A stretch of DNA of 64,000 bases from Chaetomium olivaceum (taxonomy: Eukaryota > Ascomycota > Sordariomycetes > Sordariales > Chaetomiaceae). The translations under genes were made by a program, and so were the position numbers. Location: the NCBI GenBank assembly GCA_039881045.1, contig JAYWVB010000037.1:124001-188000 (forward strand), read 5' to 3'. The notes under the pieces were generated by a model, which saw only the letters and a list, made by a program, of their open reading frames with translations, had not been told where the DNA came from and did no database searches. This document shows positions 40,690 through 53,498 of this stretch, one piece after another; the stretch's first letter is position 1, and the number at the start of each line of letters is the position of its first letter.

Positions 40690-41899
40690 ACTCCGAATCA
40701 ATGGTGAGATGAATTCGGGCTTTCGGTGGGTCGTGGATGATGATGCCTGGGGCTGGTGGGAGATCAACTTGAAGGACAACTCAGGTAAAACTCAGCAGCA
40801 GCAGGTGGGTAACAAAAACACAAGCGGCCGTGCGCTAGGCACCAAGCTGAAAATTGAAGGGCTTTGCTTCCCATTCGTTGCGTTCTTCTTGCAGTCGTGC
40901 TTGCCAGTTTGTAATGGATGATCTTCAGGTGAAGCCTGGTCGGTGGTTCGGGCCGCATTTTGGCAGGAACAGCCTTGGGCCTCGATTGCTGGCCCTGAGC
41001 TGGAAAGAAGGCGCTTGCCTGACCAAACAGAGTGGGCAAACTCCAAAATCCCCCCCGATTGGGAAAATCTTTCCAACTTTCGCTCCAACAAGACCCCGGC
41101 TTTCAACCAACCTGACAATCACTTTGCATGAAGGGCCAGTTGAAGTGGCCGCCTGTGAAATCGGACCTGGGTAAGGTAGGTAGCAAGGAACTTGAATGTC
41201 GTGGCACCCTGGTGTTGGCCGCATAAGGCGATTACCGGCTTCTTCTCTTCCTTCGATCAACGTTTGGTCGCCTTGCCATCATGTCGCGGTCGCGGTTTGG
41301 TGGTCCATGGTCGCATCCGCGGCCGATGCAGAAAAACCTGTGGATCACAGCGCTTAATTGACCCTGGGGATTCGCGGTTGTGCTAGGGGTCGCGATTGTT
41401 TCAGCGGCTACTGATGCAGACTCGGCAGCCCAAAACCAACCAAATGAATGGCCAGCATCGCTCCAGCGACGACACATGGGATCTGCTTGGAGGGCTCGAC
41501 GACCCCACTGACATCCAATGGAACCGTGAACAATCGCCAGTCAAGCGCGGGAGCGGCGCAGCTCATATCGCTATTGAGGCAGTTCCGCACTCCCGGGCCA
41601 GAATCGCGAATCATGCAAGGACGATGTGCATCCAGTTGCTTTCCTGCTCGCTGACCGCTGCAGCCATGCGGTTTCAAGTTGGCCACCCCCAGGCAGTGAA
41701 ATGCCCTGGCATGCTGTTGGTTCTGAGTTGCAGCGATGTGTATGCACGACAAAACGCCAACCTCCATGGAGTCGCTTGAAAGGGATCCCTAACCCCATTC
41801 AGCGACTCGACTTGTCCTCCCATCCAACAATGACAGACACGCCAACATCAGCCTTTGGCCTCACTTGAGTCTCCCAGCATTCATCATCCCGGCGATGAC
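40690..41899. other. Intergenic region, 1.2 kb
   Basis: Overlapping small frames on both strands, none with codon pattern, splice sites or family features that support a gene. May contain an unrecognised first exon of the ankyrin gene that follows, since an acceptor-like CTCCCAG stands at 41872-41878. Confidence 0.4.
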
Positions 41900-44800
41900 A
41901 TGGAGCCCGAGATCAAGCAGGCGACCCAGCTCCTCCAAGCCCAGCGGGCTTTCGACCGCGATGGACAGCCTCTCTCGTGGGTCCGGAACCGCCTGTCGTC
42001 TCAGGCCGGTACCGTCTACACGGCCCGTGAGGTGAACAAAGTCCTCGCCGAGGTCGTCGAGTCCGATGGTTCGCTCGGCGTTGTGAAGGCCCTCCTGGCA
42101 CTGGGGGCCGACGTCAACTTTGTCCGCCGAAGACACTCCACCACCACCTGGAACAAACTCACCCAGCGCAACATGCCCGGGGAGAGGAACAATATCCTCC
42201 TCCGGGCCGTCATCCGGTGTCGACCCGAAACCGTCCATGCGATAGCTGCCCACGCCGACCAATCCAACCTTGATAGCGTCCTCCATGACGCGATAACCCG
42301 GGGTAACTTGGCCGTTGTGGCTGCGTTGCTGGAGCATGGCGCGAGCCCGGTCCATCTTCACGACGATTTCCAGGAGGTGGTCTTCCATGACCGACAGGAT
42401 CTTCTCAGGGTCCTCCTATCCGGCCATCACCTCCCATGCCTGGCATGCCGTTCGACTGGCCTTCGGATCGCTGTCGAAAACCGCTCGGTCGAAGTCGTGC
42501 GTCTGCTTTTGGAGCACTGGGCCGATGTCAACTACGGTGACGCCGTCGCACTAACAAGGGCCGTCGAGATATCCCGCCCCGACCTCGTCGCCCTCCTTTT
42601 GTCCGGTGCGGTTCAGCCCTCCTCTCGCTCTCTCGATGCCGCTGTGGGCAAGCTCCGCCCACTGCTCGCAGAGTACGACACTGGCCTAAACCGCGAAATG
42701 CTCGAGTTATGCCTGGCTGCAGGTGCCACCGGGCCTGAGACGGTTCGTTTGGTGACTGAAGGCCTGATCGAGCTTGTAAGACGACGGCGCATCGACCTCA
42801 TTGATATTATCCTGCGATACAAGAAGTCACCGAGCCAGTACGAAGCCGCTGCTTTGATCGAAGCGATTCGTGCGGAGCAGCTCGACGTTGTTGCTAAGCT
42901 ACTCGAGTTCAACCCATCCGAAACAAGCCTTGCCATTGCAATCTCGCAAACCGTTGGCGTTGGCGGCCCGCAGTTTAGATACGAAGCAACTCACCTCCTC
43001 GTCCAATCGGGCGCACAAGGCCCCTGTGCCGCAGAAGCGCTTGTCAAGACTGTTCACTGCCTCGTTGCCAATATGAAACGCCGGGATAAGATGGGCATTG
43101 AGCGGGACATGCGGCTCTTCTACCTCCTGCTTCACGAAGGAAAGGCAGACGTCAACTTCGGGAAGGGGGAGGCTTTGCAGATCGCGGTCCGGTCGGGGTC
43201 CGTGGAAGTCGCAGACGAGATTCTGGCCAAAGAACCCTCGCCTGAGTCCCTGGGCACCGCGTTGGGATGGGCCATGGAAGTCCGAGATGGGCAAAAGAAG
43301 CAGCGGCTCGTCGAAATGCTCGTTCGTCGCCAGATCGACGAGGATGCAGCAGGAAAGGCGCTTGTAACAATTCTCAAAACAGAACCAGACCAAGCGTAAG
43401 TCCCAAACTCTAGCCTCACATCCTCTGCGGGAAGCTTACAAGCGAAAAGGGTGATCGTCGAGCTCCTCCTGACACGGGCATCCGTAAACTACAACAACGG
43501 AGAGGTCTTTATTTACGCCATCAGGAACTTTCGGCAAGAAACATTCCACCTGCTCCTCTGCCAGGGGCTCGGGTACAAGGCTCTGTTCACTGCTGTCCTA
43601 GAGTCGCTAAAAGCGCCCAGGGAAAACCGCCGCCTTCTTTTTGGCGATCTGCTTAGTCGGCTGCAACTTGATCACCTCAACACAGCGCTGAAGCACGTTG
43701 TGCTCGAGGAGGACACGGACCTAGACATGGTGAGGTTGCTCCTCGACTCGGGCGCGGAAGCGGGACTCGAGGATGGGTTATGCATCAAGTACGCCGCCTC
43801 TACCCTCGACCACGACTTGCTCAGCCTCTTGTCTGCATACCTCGGTAACCATAGCACCGTCTACGGTCAGGCATTGGCAGCCATCGTCAACCGCGGCAAA
43901 CACTGGATCTCCTTTGAACATGTCGAAGTGATCGACATTCTCCTCCAACACGGCGCCTCGGGACCGATCGCAGGCAAAGCAATGGTGGAGATTGTCGACC
44001 ATCTCGCCTGCCAGGAATCTCAAGCTGACCTAGCAGACACGTTCTTGCGCAGGATGTTTGCCGCGAACGTCGACGTCAACCACGAGAACGGCAAGGCTAT
44101 CAGTATTGCAGCCAGCCGTGGTGACCCTGCCCTCTTGACCCTGTTGCTCACTCATGGCGCCACCCCTTCTTCCGCAACTCTCGCTCTTACGGCAGCCGTT
44201 ATGGCCCACCACGAAGAGACACGACTGTTGAAACTGATCAGCATCTTTGCGGATCCACGCTCCACAGCCCCGGATTTTAACAAGTCAATCCCGGGAATGC
44301 CGCCCCCTATCTTCCAGTGCCTCAAGTCATACGGCGACTCCGTACCCATACTGGATAGCTTAGTTTCAGCCGGATGCCGTGTGGAGACAACCGTCCCCAT
44401 GCATGTGTTCTCTCATCATGCGCGAGACAGGGAGGACAGAGTGGTCAGCTCGGAACTAGAACCCGCGTCGATTCTCATGTGGGTCTTGCTTCAGGAAGAA
44501 GGTCTGGTCAGCTTGAATGTTCTCAAGTCGTTGATCCGTCACGGGGGTAAGCAGCTCCATGATCCCATACAAATTACCCAGACTAACGAATGACTCTAGC
44601 CGACATTTCGTACACCACACCAAGGTCACGCACCACACCGCTTTTGCTCGCGGTGAAGTCTGGGCGTGTTGACATTGTGCGAATACTCATAGACTCAGGT
44701 GCAAGGGTCTCAGCTAAAGATGCTCTTGGACACTCGGGGCTTTTCTATGCCTCGCGGTCTGGGAATACTGACCTTGTGGAGCTTCTGCTGGAGAGCAAGC

Positions 44801-46067
44801 CAGTTGTGAACGACGGAAGTTTCCACGAGGCCGCCCGTGGGTTCCATGTTCAGGTGATGCAGCTTCTCCTAGAAGCTGGGCATGATGCAAACTTTAGGTC
44901 GATCAAGCATGGCGGTCGTACAGCCCTTGGGGAAATTGCTTTGAAGGCTACCCCTCCGGTTGACATCGCCGCTGCCGAAGAAGCGCTCGACCTTCTCTCT
45001 ACCGTAGAAGCCAGCCCGCTACTTAAAGTTCATGGCAAGACGGTCATCTTCCTCGCTCTCGACAACGAGCACAATGAAGCCATTACTAAACTTCTCCTTG
45101 AGCGAATGCTCTATAAAACACTCAACAGCCACGAAAACACATACCAACATGGCAGCCTCCACTACTCGCCCACAATGTACGTGGCGAAGGGTATCCTCCT
45201 CGGTACGCCGTCCGAGACACTCTTGCAACTTCTCATGGCCCATGGCTCGGAGGACCGATTTTATGCCACGATGGAAGAAGCTCAACCGCACGACGCGGTC
45301 GGGCTCCCCGAAGAAATCCGGGAGTACGAACGTGACCGGCGTGCCCGCGAGCGCCAAAAGCGTCTGATCGAGGAAGATCACGCCAACACGATCCGACGCG
45401 AACGCGAAAAGGCGATCGCCCTGGCGCAGCTCGAGGAGGACAAACATCACCGCAAAATCCAGCAGCACGAGGATATCTCTCACCAACGCCAGCGCCACCG
45501 CGGGCTAGAACACCACCAAACCATCCAAATGCGCGCCGAGAAGCACCACAACGACTCCCAAATCAAGCTCGGCGCCGCCAACGTGCATTCCAGCATTCGC
45601 TGGCAAAAGCACACCGACGACCTCTCCATGCTCGCGCAGAAGCGCGAGGCCGACCTCTCCCACCGCTACCACTCCCACCACCAACACCTCGACCAGCGGC
45701 GCGACAAGATCGCGCTCGAGATCGAGTCGAAAGACCTCCGCCACGCCCGCAGCCTGGCACACTTGCGCGAGGTGCAGCAGCAGAAGCTGCAGGGCGCGAG
45801 GCCAAGAACGTGCAGCAGCTAACGTACGAGAACCAGAAGCTGATTCAGGAGTACGAGTTGATGCATAAGCGGAAGCAGATGGAGCGGGATGTCAAGCTGA
45901 GCGGGGCGCGGGAGAAGCACGAGTTGAAAATGACGGAGCTGAAGACACAGAGGGGGAATATCATTGGGCAGGTGAACTTGGAGGAGTTGAGGCGGTGGCA
46001 GGAGAGTGAGAAGAAGATGAAGATGGGATTGGCGCCGGCGGAAGGGCAGGGGCGGTTGCTAACTTAA
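41900..46067 (+). CDS. Very large ankyrin-repeat protein with C-terminal coiled coil
   Basis: Exons 41900-43395, 43450-44546 and 44600-46067 join in phase to about 1,350 aa. At least fifteen ankyrin-like units are seen, many divergent (VVAALLEHGASPVHL, VVRLLLEHWADVNYG, MVRLLLDSGAEAGL, VIDILLQHGASGP, ALLTLLLTHGATPS, IVRILIDSGARVS, LVELLLESKPVVNDG). From about 45320 the protein becomes a charged coiled coil (RERQKRLIEEDHANTIRRER) with many His and Gln. A frame break at 45792-45794 is repaired by one more G in GGG and continues to TAA at 46065. In fungi such arrays often form the sensor part of NLR-like proteins, but no NACHT or effector domain is visible. The start may lie in an undetected upstream exon. 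Confidence 0.8.
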
Positions 46068-46451
46068 TCTTGTTGGAATGGGAGCATTGTGGTTGATCAT
46101 CTTGTTGTATTTATGGGACAGGCGTTCAGGGGTTACGGAGGGAGGAATGACCACGCAGTTGGTCTAGGCGTTTGACGGAAAGGGGTTACCGAGAGCGGTA
46201 CGGGTTTCAGATCGTGACTTCTTCGAATGCAATCTGTTTGTGGTTTACAACCAGCCTCGGGTTTTCCCATCCAAAACAGTATCCATACTTTGGATCCATT
46301 TGTTTCCAACGAAAGAGCCCCAAAAGGACGAGGAGGAAAGAAGACAACCTTGAAGAGAACACCGCCGCTAACATGTCGCAGAACGCAATCACCCCAACTC
46401 CAACAACCTATCACCCCCAGCCCCTTGTAAGCACACCAGAGAAAGAGAGCA
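46068..46451. other. Spacer between convergent genes
   Basis: 3' flanks of the ankyrin and Zn2Cys6 genes. No gene. Confidence 0.5.
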
Positions 46452-49317
46452 TCATGAACACAACACCATCTCATCCGAATTCGACCATTTGCCCTTCACC
46501 TCAGCCTGTGCGCCCTCCTCCAAGTCCTCGGCCTCCCTCCAGCCACTCGGCCCCTCGCTATCCAAGAAACATCCTGACGCTCCAACCACCTCCCCATCCC
46601 TCAGCATCCCCATCCCATCCGTATCCCACCGGAACGGCGTGACCTTCTCAAAATCCCACTCCAGCTTCTCCAGCGGCGGCAGTGCCTGCCCTACCAGTCT
46701 GTTATCCGCCTCCCCGCACCCCATCTTCGCCGCGCCACCAGTAGCCCCCTGAACCCCCGCCAAACTAGCCGGATCCGTCCACGGCCTGCACAGCGCAAAC
46801 AACAACGAAAACGCCAAATTCGACAACGCCGGGCTCACCTGCGCCTGCACGCCCACACTAAACAGATACTCCACGGGATGCGGCTCCACCCGCTCATCAT
46901 ACTCGTCATCATCCGGATGGGGGGGCACCCAGTCGGCGACGCGCTGCATGCGCACGTCATGGGCCGTCGCGGCCGCCGTCCCGGCCTCGGCCGCCGAGAC
47001 GAGGCTGTCGTAGATGCCCGAGAGGCGCACGCGGAAGCGCAGCGCGACCGGGTCGGCGGCCCCGCAGAAGCCCAGCACGTCGATGCACTGCTGCGCCCGC
47101 TTCATGTCGTCCGCCCAGGCCGACGGCGGGAAGTGGTGCAGCTGCTTCTGCGAGACCGAGTGTAGGATGACGACGCAGGCGGTGTGCGCGGCGAAGCTAT
47201 ATCCCGGTGGGACGGTGTGTTAGGATTGGGTGGTGATATGGCCCCGGGTGATGGGTGGATTGGAGATGGAGTGAAGGAGGGAGGGAGGGTGAGGACTTAC
47301 ATGACGATCCAGCAGCGCTTGAACACGCCCTGTTCGCCGAGGAGTAGGCTCACGATTCGGGCGGTGTCGCGGGCCGAGGTGATGCCCTGCTCGACGAGGC
47401 TCCGGAGCGTAGGTTCCTGGCCCGCCGTGGCGAGGTCGCCCCCCATGCGCTGCAGGCGGACGCAGTGGGCGGCGATGCGGCGGTAGACCAGCATGAAGGC
47501 GCCGTGGTAGAGGAGGTGCAGGTGGTAGATGGACCAGCGCACCAGAGGCGGCCAGTCGGTCCGGTACAGGCTCTGCAGCTGCATGGCCTCGGGGAGCTGG
47601 CCGTGCCAGTCCTGCAGCTCGCGGATCGCCCCGTCCATGCCCAGTTTTGTGAGTTCTTGGACAGCGAGGTGGTTGCGCAGGATGCCTGCTTGCAGCAGGG
47701 AGATCTTGGTCATCTCGGCCTGGACAACTGCAAGACACAAGCATGGTTAGGTTGATGGCACTTGCAAGTTGCATGGCAAACGGATGGTCACGTACGCTCG
47801 CCCAGCTCCGCGCTGTAGCTATCGTGATCCTGCTCGGCTATCTAAGTGAGGTGATCGCGGTTAGCAAGCAATATTTACTAGCACTACTGATCTTGGTGGC
47901 ATACCGGGAGGAGTTTCGCAAACTCGGAGTCGTCTGAGCCGGAAATGTATCCAAGCGTCGAGGAAAGCCAACTGGTAAACGTCAACAGTAAGCTACGCCG
48001 CTAGACTGTTGCAAGGACGCACCTGGCAAAGAACAACAAGGCTCGCCACGTCCTCCGAAAATCGATCCACTCTTCCGACGAGACCATGGAGGGATGGCAT
48101 GCTCCGGTACTCGAACTCTGTCTTTTGGACATGCTGAGACCAACCTCTGTGGTGATCGTCAGCCCTGCCGTTCAACCGGGGTCCCACAAGCAAGGGGCTA
48201 CTCACCCACATAAGCCAGAGCCACTGTCGCCTTGTCCAGAATGTTGTACATGGCAAACAACGTGCAAACCTTGATGGTATCCAGGGGCCGGTCCTCCATG
48301 ACTTCGGAAAAGAAACGGCGGCTAACGCCGTGGAACGCCTCCCCTAAGCCCTTCTTGAAGTCGCCGGCGTTGTACTGGATACCTACGGCGGCGAACGCAT
48401 ACAGACAACATATTTCCAGCTTCCGGGAGGTGTCGGGCTTGCCGTCGACGCCAAAAACAGCCCGGTAGTAATCTTGCATCTGCTGCTGAGTGTAGATGTG
48501 GAAGAGCTTCCCGGTAGAACTGAAGAAGCTCTGAACGCCAGCCCATGTTGTTTTCGCGCTGGGGAGGGGGATGTCAAAGTGTAAGAGGGCGGAGAGGTCA
48601 TCGGCCGGCGGCTGGGTTGCGCGAGGAGAGGGCGACGCATCGTCAGAGAGATTGGTGACTGCAACGACGCTGGATCCAGAGGCGTCCGGGGAAGTCGACG
48701 ATTCTGGGGAGCGACCGGGAAACGAAGACTCGGAAGACGTGTAGGACGTTGCAACCGTCGGTTGTCTGGCGGATCGACTGTGACTATCGGTTTCGGTGCT
48801 GAGGAGCGGGGTGATGTACGCCTCATTTGCCGAGGATCTGATGCGGCGGAGATATTGTTCGGCGTCGACGTCAGACATGGATTGAAGATCCCTCACCATC
48901 TTCTCCAGCTCCTCGAGGCGCGCCCTGAGGGCGGCCTGGCGCGACTGTCCGGCCTCACCATCGTATCCACAAGGGGAAGCTCTCGCAGTACAAGCGCCAC
49001 ACCTCGGTCGCACGCCGTCACACTGGTGGGGGTAGTCATGTTAACTGCCTGCCTGACTTGGGGGCGGGCGCGTGGGGTTGGCGGGCTCCGACAGTCCGGG
49101 TCCAACCGTTTGAAGCTGCTCTTACCTTTGCCTTGTTGCGGCGACATGTGTGGCAGGCTTGTGTCACTGCCTTCAGTCTCTTTGTGAGCCCCTTCGCGCT
49201 CAACCAGCCCGAACCGGTGGAGCCGGCGGAGCTGGAGGAGCCAGAGGGGGCGCCACTGCCCGACCTCGCGCCCCTGGCCGGTGCTGGTTGAATGGTTCGG
49301 TATGACGGTGGGCTCAT
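46452..49317 (-). CDS. Zn2Cys6 transcription factor with fungal-specific regulatory domain
   Basis: Seven exons (49126-49317, 48206-49022, 48023-48146, 47905-47971, 47796-47841, 47301-47727, 46452-47196) join with exact phases to 805 aa. The binuclear cluster is split by intron 1 and has textbook spacing: Cys55-X2-Cys58-X6-Cys65-X6-Cys72-X2-Cys75-X6-Cys82. A linker and coiled coil follow (RARLEELEKMVRDL). The middle-homology region includes CCLYAFAAVGIQY, MVSSEEWIDFRRTWRALLFFASWLSSTLGY and QDWHGQLPEAMQL. Such proteins bind CGG-type sites and control local or distant metabolic genes. No obvious pathway partner lies alongside, so its target is unknown. Confidence 0.92.
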
Positions 49318-50440
49318 GATAAATAGATATGTATTGTCAGATTCCCCGATGGCAGTTGGATGATACCTTGTGAACGACTTCGTAATAAGTGCGTTTCGTT
49401 TCGTTGGGTTGGTTGTTCTGCTCTCCACCCCTGGCGCGTCCCCGCAGGCTGGTTCTTGGAATCTCGAGAAATGAGTGGATGAGCGCCCGAGCGCACGAGC
49501 GCAAGCAGCTTGGTTTTGCACAAAGGGTCCAGGGAATTCAGGTCACACATGGCAAAAGCGATGGGAGCTCCAGCCCCTCTTAATTAGCGGGGGTGGCACA
49601 GGGCCGATCCCAAGGGCTTGGGTGCCGGCCAGGCGTGGGGGGACTTGCGAGGCCTCAAGGGGCTGCTCAGGGGGTGCTCAAGGGGGTTCGGGTGTCGAGC
49701 TTGCCGGGCTGAGCTGTCGAGAAAGCAACAAGAAGCTGCAGTCGACTGCATTCAACTGCATTCTAAAACCAAGATGGACTGGCTCGAGACTGGTCAACTC
49801 TTCCACAGGATCGACCTTCAAGGTTGCCGACGTTGACCAATGACAACAATTTCAAAAAGTCAAGCTGCCGCTCACCTGCTTTCTTCAGCTGGGCTGGGCT
49901 GAATTCGATGCTGGTGCGTCCGAATTGGGTCGACGGGGGTGAGTTCCGGGGTCAAGGAAGGTTAACCGATGGTCCAAAAGCGGATACTGTGTGAAATGCA
50001 TCTTTGATGGGACCCTCGGACGTGTCTCTCGACTGCAACCCTTCGGATTTATGTGCGGATACGGCCCACAAGGCAAGGGAGAAAGAATACAGACACTGCC
50101 ATCACAAGCAACCGGATCAAACGTGGGTTACACTCAGCCGGACCACGTACGATTTCGAGCAGCAACGGGAGACCTTGTTTAGAGACACAACGTTGTTCCT
50201 TTCTCATTTTCTTTTGGGGGGGCGGGGGTCGGGGGTGAAGTGAAAAAAGATGAGGCACCACCACTGGGATACCACAACCGACGACAGATCAAGTGCTGCG
50301 GCGTTCGCGACAGCGCACAGTCTCCACAGAGCTAAAAACTTGGTTTGGGGAAAGGGCCAGTGGACTCGATCATGATGGGGATTGATCAGATTGCCTACCT
50401 ACCTTACATATGAACCACGTTACATATCACATATCCGCCT
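49318..50440. other. Intergenic region, 1.1 kb
   Basis: Promoter of the Zn2Cys6 gene on the left and 3' flank of the next minus-strand gene on the right. A G-run lies near 50216-50226. No coding frame supported. Confidence 0.5.
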
Positions 50441-52640
50441 TCATTCAGAACTCCGTACAGCCAGATAACCAAGTAGAAGACTTCCCAACGTCATCCAAGA
50501 ACTTGTAATGGCGAATGCGCTCTGAATATCCGCCTTCAAGATAGACCAGGAAACGCCGAACACGAGACCCCCGGTAACGATCAAGACAACAAGAACAAAG
50601 TAAATCGATCTCCAATGCCACCCCTCCTCGAAATACAACCCCCATCCCAGCGACAATTTCTCATGTGACGCTGCGAGCCGTCCGCATGCGCGCTTGGGTA
50701 GCTGGTTGAATATGGTAGTCTGCATTTCAGACGTGCATTGCGGATGGTTGAAGTAGTGGATCAAGTAGTTGTCTCCAAAAACGGGGACGTACTTGGGTTG
50801 TACCTCTGGTGCAGGTCGACAACGGTATTCATTGCCTGTGATACGATCGATTGTGGGAAGGCAGACACACTCAGTGGAATGACAAGCCTTGTGGTGTAGG
50901 TGGACCTGCGCGAAACCGCTGAAGTCGAGCTCGAACTAGAGGGTGGCTTCGTTAATTATTATACAATGGCTGACCTGAAAAGCCCGTATGCTTGGGATGT
51001 AAACCTACCCTGGTCAAGAGCAGTTTTGAGAGGTACCGAAAACTGAGCCAGGACATGACGCTTTTCTTCTTCCGGTACACTTCATTCAGAAATACAAACA
51101 ATTGTTTGTCTGTGCTTGCATGCAATATACGTTCCTGGTGAAGTATAGTAGCTGTCTCGCCATTGCGGATGCAGCACAGGAGATGGAGTACATCGGTCCC
51201 CGTCGTCTCTGGGTTGTTTCCCTGGCGTCCATCGGTGCGTATGGGGAGTGGAATATCGTCGTCAACACTGCCTCGATGCATCGAGCTAATCATTAGCTTC
51301 ATGCCATTGCCCAAGGATGAAAAGCTTGTCCTGAGACTCCAAGAACTTTGGTGGCTAGGTTGGAGGTGGTCACTGTTGTTGGCAGTCCGCAGTTCGGCTT
51401 CCAAGTCTTTCAACGAGCCTGGTACTAGCTCGGTGAAGTCATCGTAGAGATTGGCACCACATTTCTATCTCTCGTGAGTAAAACAGAAGCCCACGCTAAT
51501 AAAGAGAAAAGAATATTCTTACACATTTCCATCTTACACGGCCCTTTCCGGGAGGAATTTGAGGAACTTGTAATTCCCACAAAGGCAGTGGCAGGTTATC
51601 TACGAGGTAGTCGACAAAACTGGAAAGGGTCGTGGGAAATGCTTTAACCGGAATCGTTTGGATAGGGGAGTCTGCATCTGGCCCTCCAGAACGATGACGG
51701 TCTTCGACAGGCGGTGCTGGCAACTCGACAGAACTGGAAAGGGTCGTGGGAAATGCTTTAACCGGAATTGATTGGATAGGGGAGTCTGCGTCTGGCCCCC
51801 CAGAACGATGACGGTCTTTGACAGACGGTGGTGGCAACTCGCCTTGATTTGTAGGATATGTCACGGCTGTGTCAAACTCGGCGGTTATAGCATGAGTGGC
51901 GACCCAGTGCGCGATAAACCTCCTATAGTCTTTGAAGATAAAATGAGTTTCGATCTGCTGCCCAGAGCTCGGCTCCTGTACTTACCGTCATCAGTCCCGG
52001 CCGGGATGTTAGGATTCGCCGAGAACTGTATGCCTAAATAACGTATGTCGAGAGAACTCGGGGCTGCGGAAAACGGGGAGCCGCTCCCAATTCCCAGCGA
52101 AGTATTACGACCAGAGCGAGAGAATATGGACGTCGAGAACCGCCGTTCACGGTTCTCACCGTAGCTATGGTTGCCCTCAGCCGCTTTGTCTCTCCAACGA
52201 CGCGCACCTAATTGAACCCTTCGGTTGCGATCATTCCGAAAGCGCATGCTGCTGTCGAAGTCGTCGAGTAGATACTCTTTCCACCTCCGCCGCTGGTTCT
52301 CGTAGAATGTTAAGTAGTAAGACCCCGAGTCCCTGTCCCGCCAAAGCTTCATTCTTTGGATCGTGCCCAGGCCCCGGATTCTGCCGTAGCTATCTGTCCT
52401 AGGGTTGATATCGGACCATGTAACATCTACATCAAACCAGTCGATCAAATCTCTTTGTTTAACATCGCTCTGCAGCTGGATGGACTCTTCAATTGTGGCG
52501 AACTCGTACTTGACTTCGATGTACTCGTCATGTACTACTGTACCGTCCGAGGCGATATATCGTATACGGTGCGGCTCCTGAAAGGTGAGGTAGAGCTCCA
52601 TCTCCCTGGGATTACGGAATCGGCGATGCTGGCTATGCAT
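50441..52640 (-). CDS. Fungal-specific protein with two C-terminal membrane segments, multi-exon
   Basis: Conserved-looking blocks occur in one order on the minus strand. From 52640: MELYLTFQEPHRIRYIASDG, KQRDLIDWFDVDVTW, MKLWRDRDSGSYYLTFYEN, DIRYLGIQFS. From about 51930: RFIAHWVATHAITAEFDTAV. From about 51470: ANLYDDFTELVPGSLKDLE, then WLSFRYLSKLLLTRVGLHPKHTGF. From about 50925: FAQVHLHHKACHSTECVCLP, CTSEMQTTIFNQLPKR, GWGLYFEEGWHW, then two hydrophobic segments ending at 50441. I recall such proteins as common fungal hypotheticals; function unknown. Splice junctions near 52010 and 50950 do not join in phase without one extra base, as at other places in this window. A 114-bp tandem duplication lies in the middle exon. 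Confidence 0.62.
51611..51838 (-). repeat. 114-bp tandem duplication inside a coding exon
   Basis: Two adjacent copies (51611-51724 and 51725-51838) encode two 38-residue units, each containing DRHRSGGPDADSPIQ and IPVKAFPTTLSS. Length is a multiple of three, so the frame is kept. Differences are few and mostly single substitutions (Ser/Thr, Ala/Pro, Lys/Glu), so the duplication is young. Confidence 0.85.
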
Positions 52641-53498
52641 GGTGTGGGGGAAGAGCTCTTCTGGCTTGTCTGATGGGACTAGAATATGGACTCAGTAACG
52701 AATCAATTGTGGTTACCTTATTGTGTGTTGGGGAGGCACGAGACAGACATACGGAAGTGTTCGACGGTCCCGCCTTCATTGCAACATTGCCAGAGCAGCC
52801 TTCGTGGACTACTACCCACGACTTCCCAAGGCCCGAGGTACACAATCTCTTCGCGTGGTGTTTGTTCGAACAGTTTTCTAGGCAGCCAGGAGCGTCAGGA
52901 GACAAAAGATTCACTATATGGCCGTGACAGGCTAAAGTGAAGGCGTGGGGCTACGGTGATTAGGATACTTTACATTGTTGCGTGGTAGTCCGGGAATCCC
53001 AGGTCAAGAGGCTCCAGGAATGTCTGAGAGGCCGACGATTCGGCTGTCAGGGGGCTCAACGTGGAATTAGCTGTAGAGGTGGAGTCGGCAGGACCAACAT
53101 GATGCTCGTGGTCTGCCGAGGCGGTCAAAGCCGATGCCATTATTCACATGGAGGATAAAGAACCATCGTCAACTCAGAGAGGTATGATGGGGCAATGGCT
53201 GGGGGGCCTGCCGGTATACCGTCGTTGCGTAGGGAGCCTTTTGAGGATCGAATGACCCTGCAGTAACGTTATGAGGTGCGGGGTAAGTGACTTGCCGCTT
53301 GTGTGACTCTACGAAGTACCGGAGACAATACTGGCCATTTCTTCACTTTTGGCGCCTGACCGAGCCTTCACACCCCGGCCAGCCGAACATGACCAGAGCC
53401 GAACATCACCGGACCAGCCTGTAACTTGGAATCCTGAAAAGTAAACGTGATAGGCATATCTAGACCGCACATGTCCTATAATACCTCTGACAGACATC
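52641..53498. other. Intergenic region, 0.86 kb
   Basis: Between two minus-strand genes. Small frames on both strands near 52670-52940 have no supporting features. No gene. Confidence 0.45.

Noticed and set aside
51611..51838. Tandem units as a CRISPR-like array
   Set aside because: Only two long coding copies without spacers in a eukaryotic gene.
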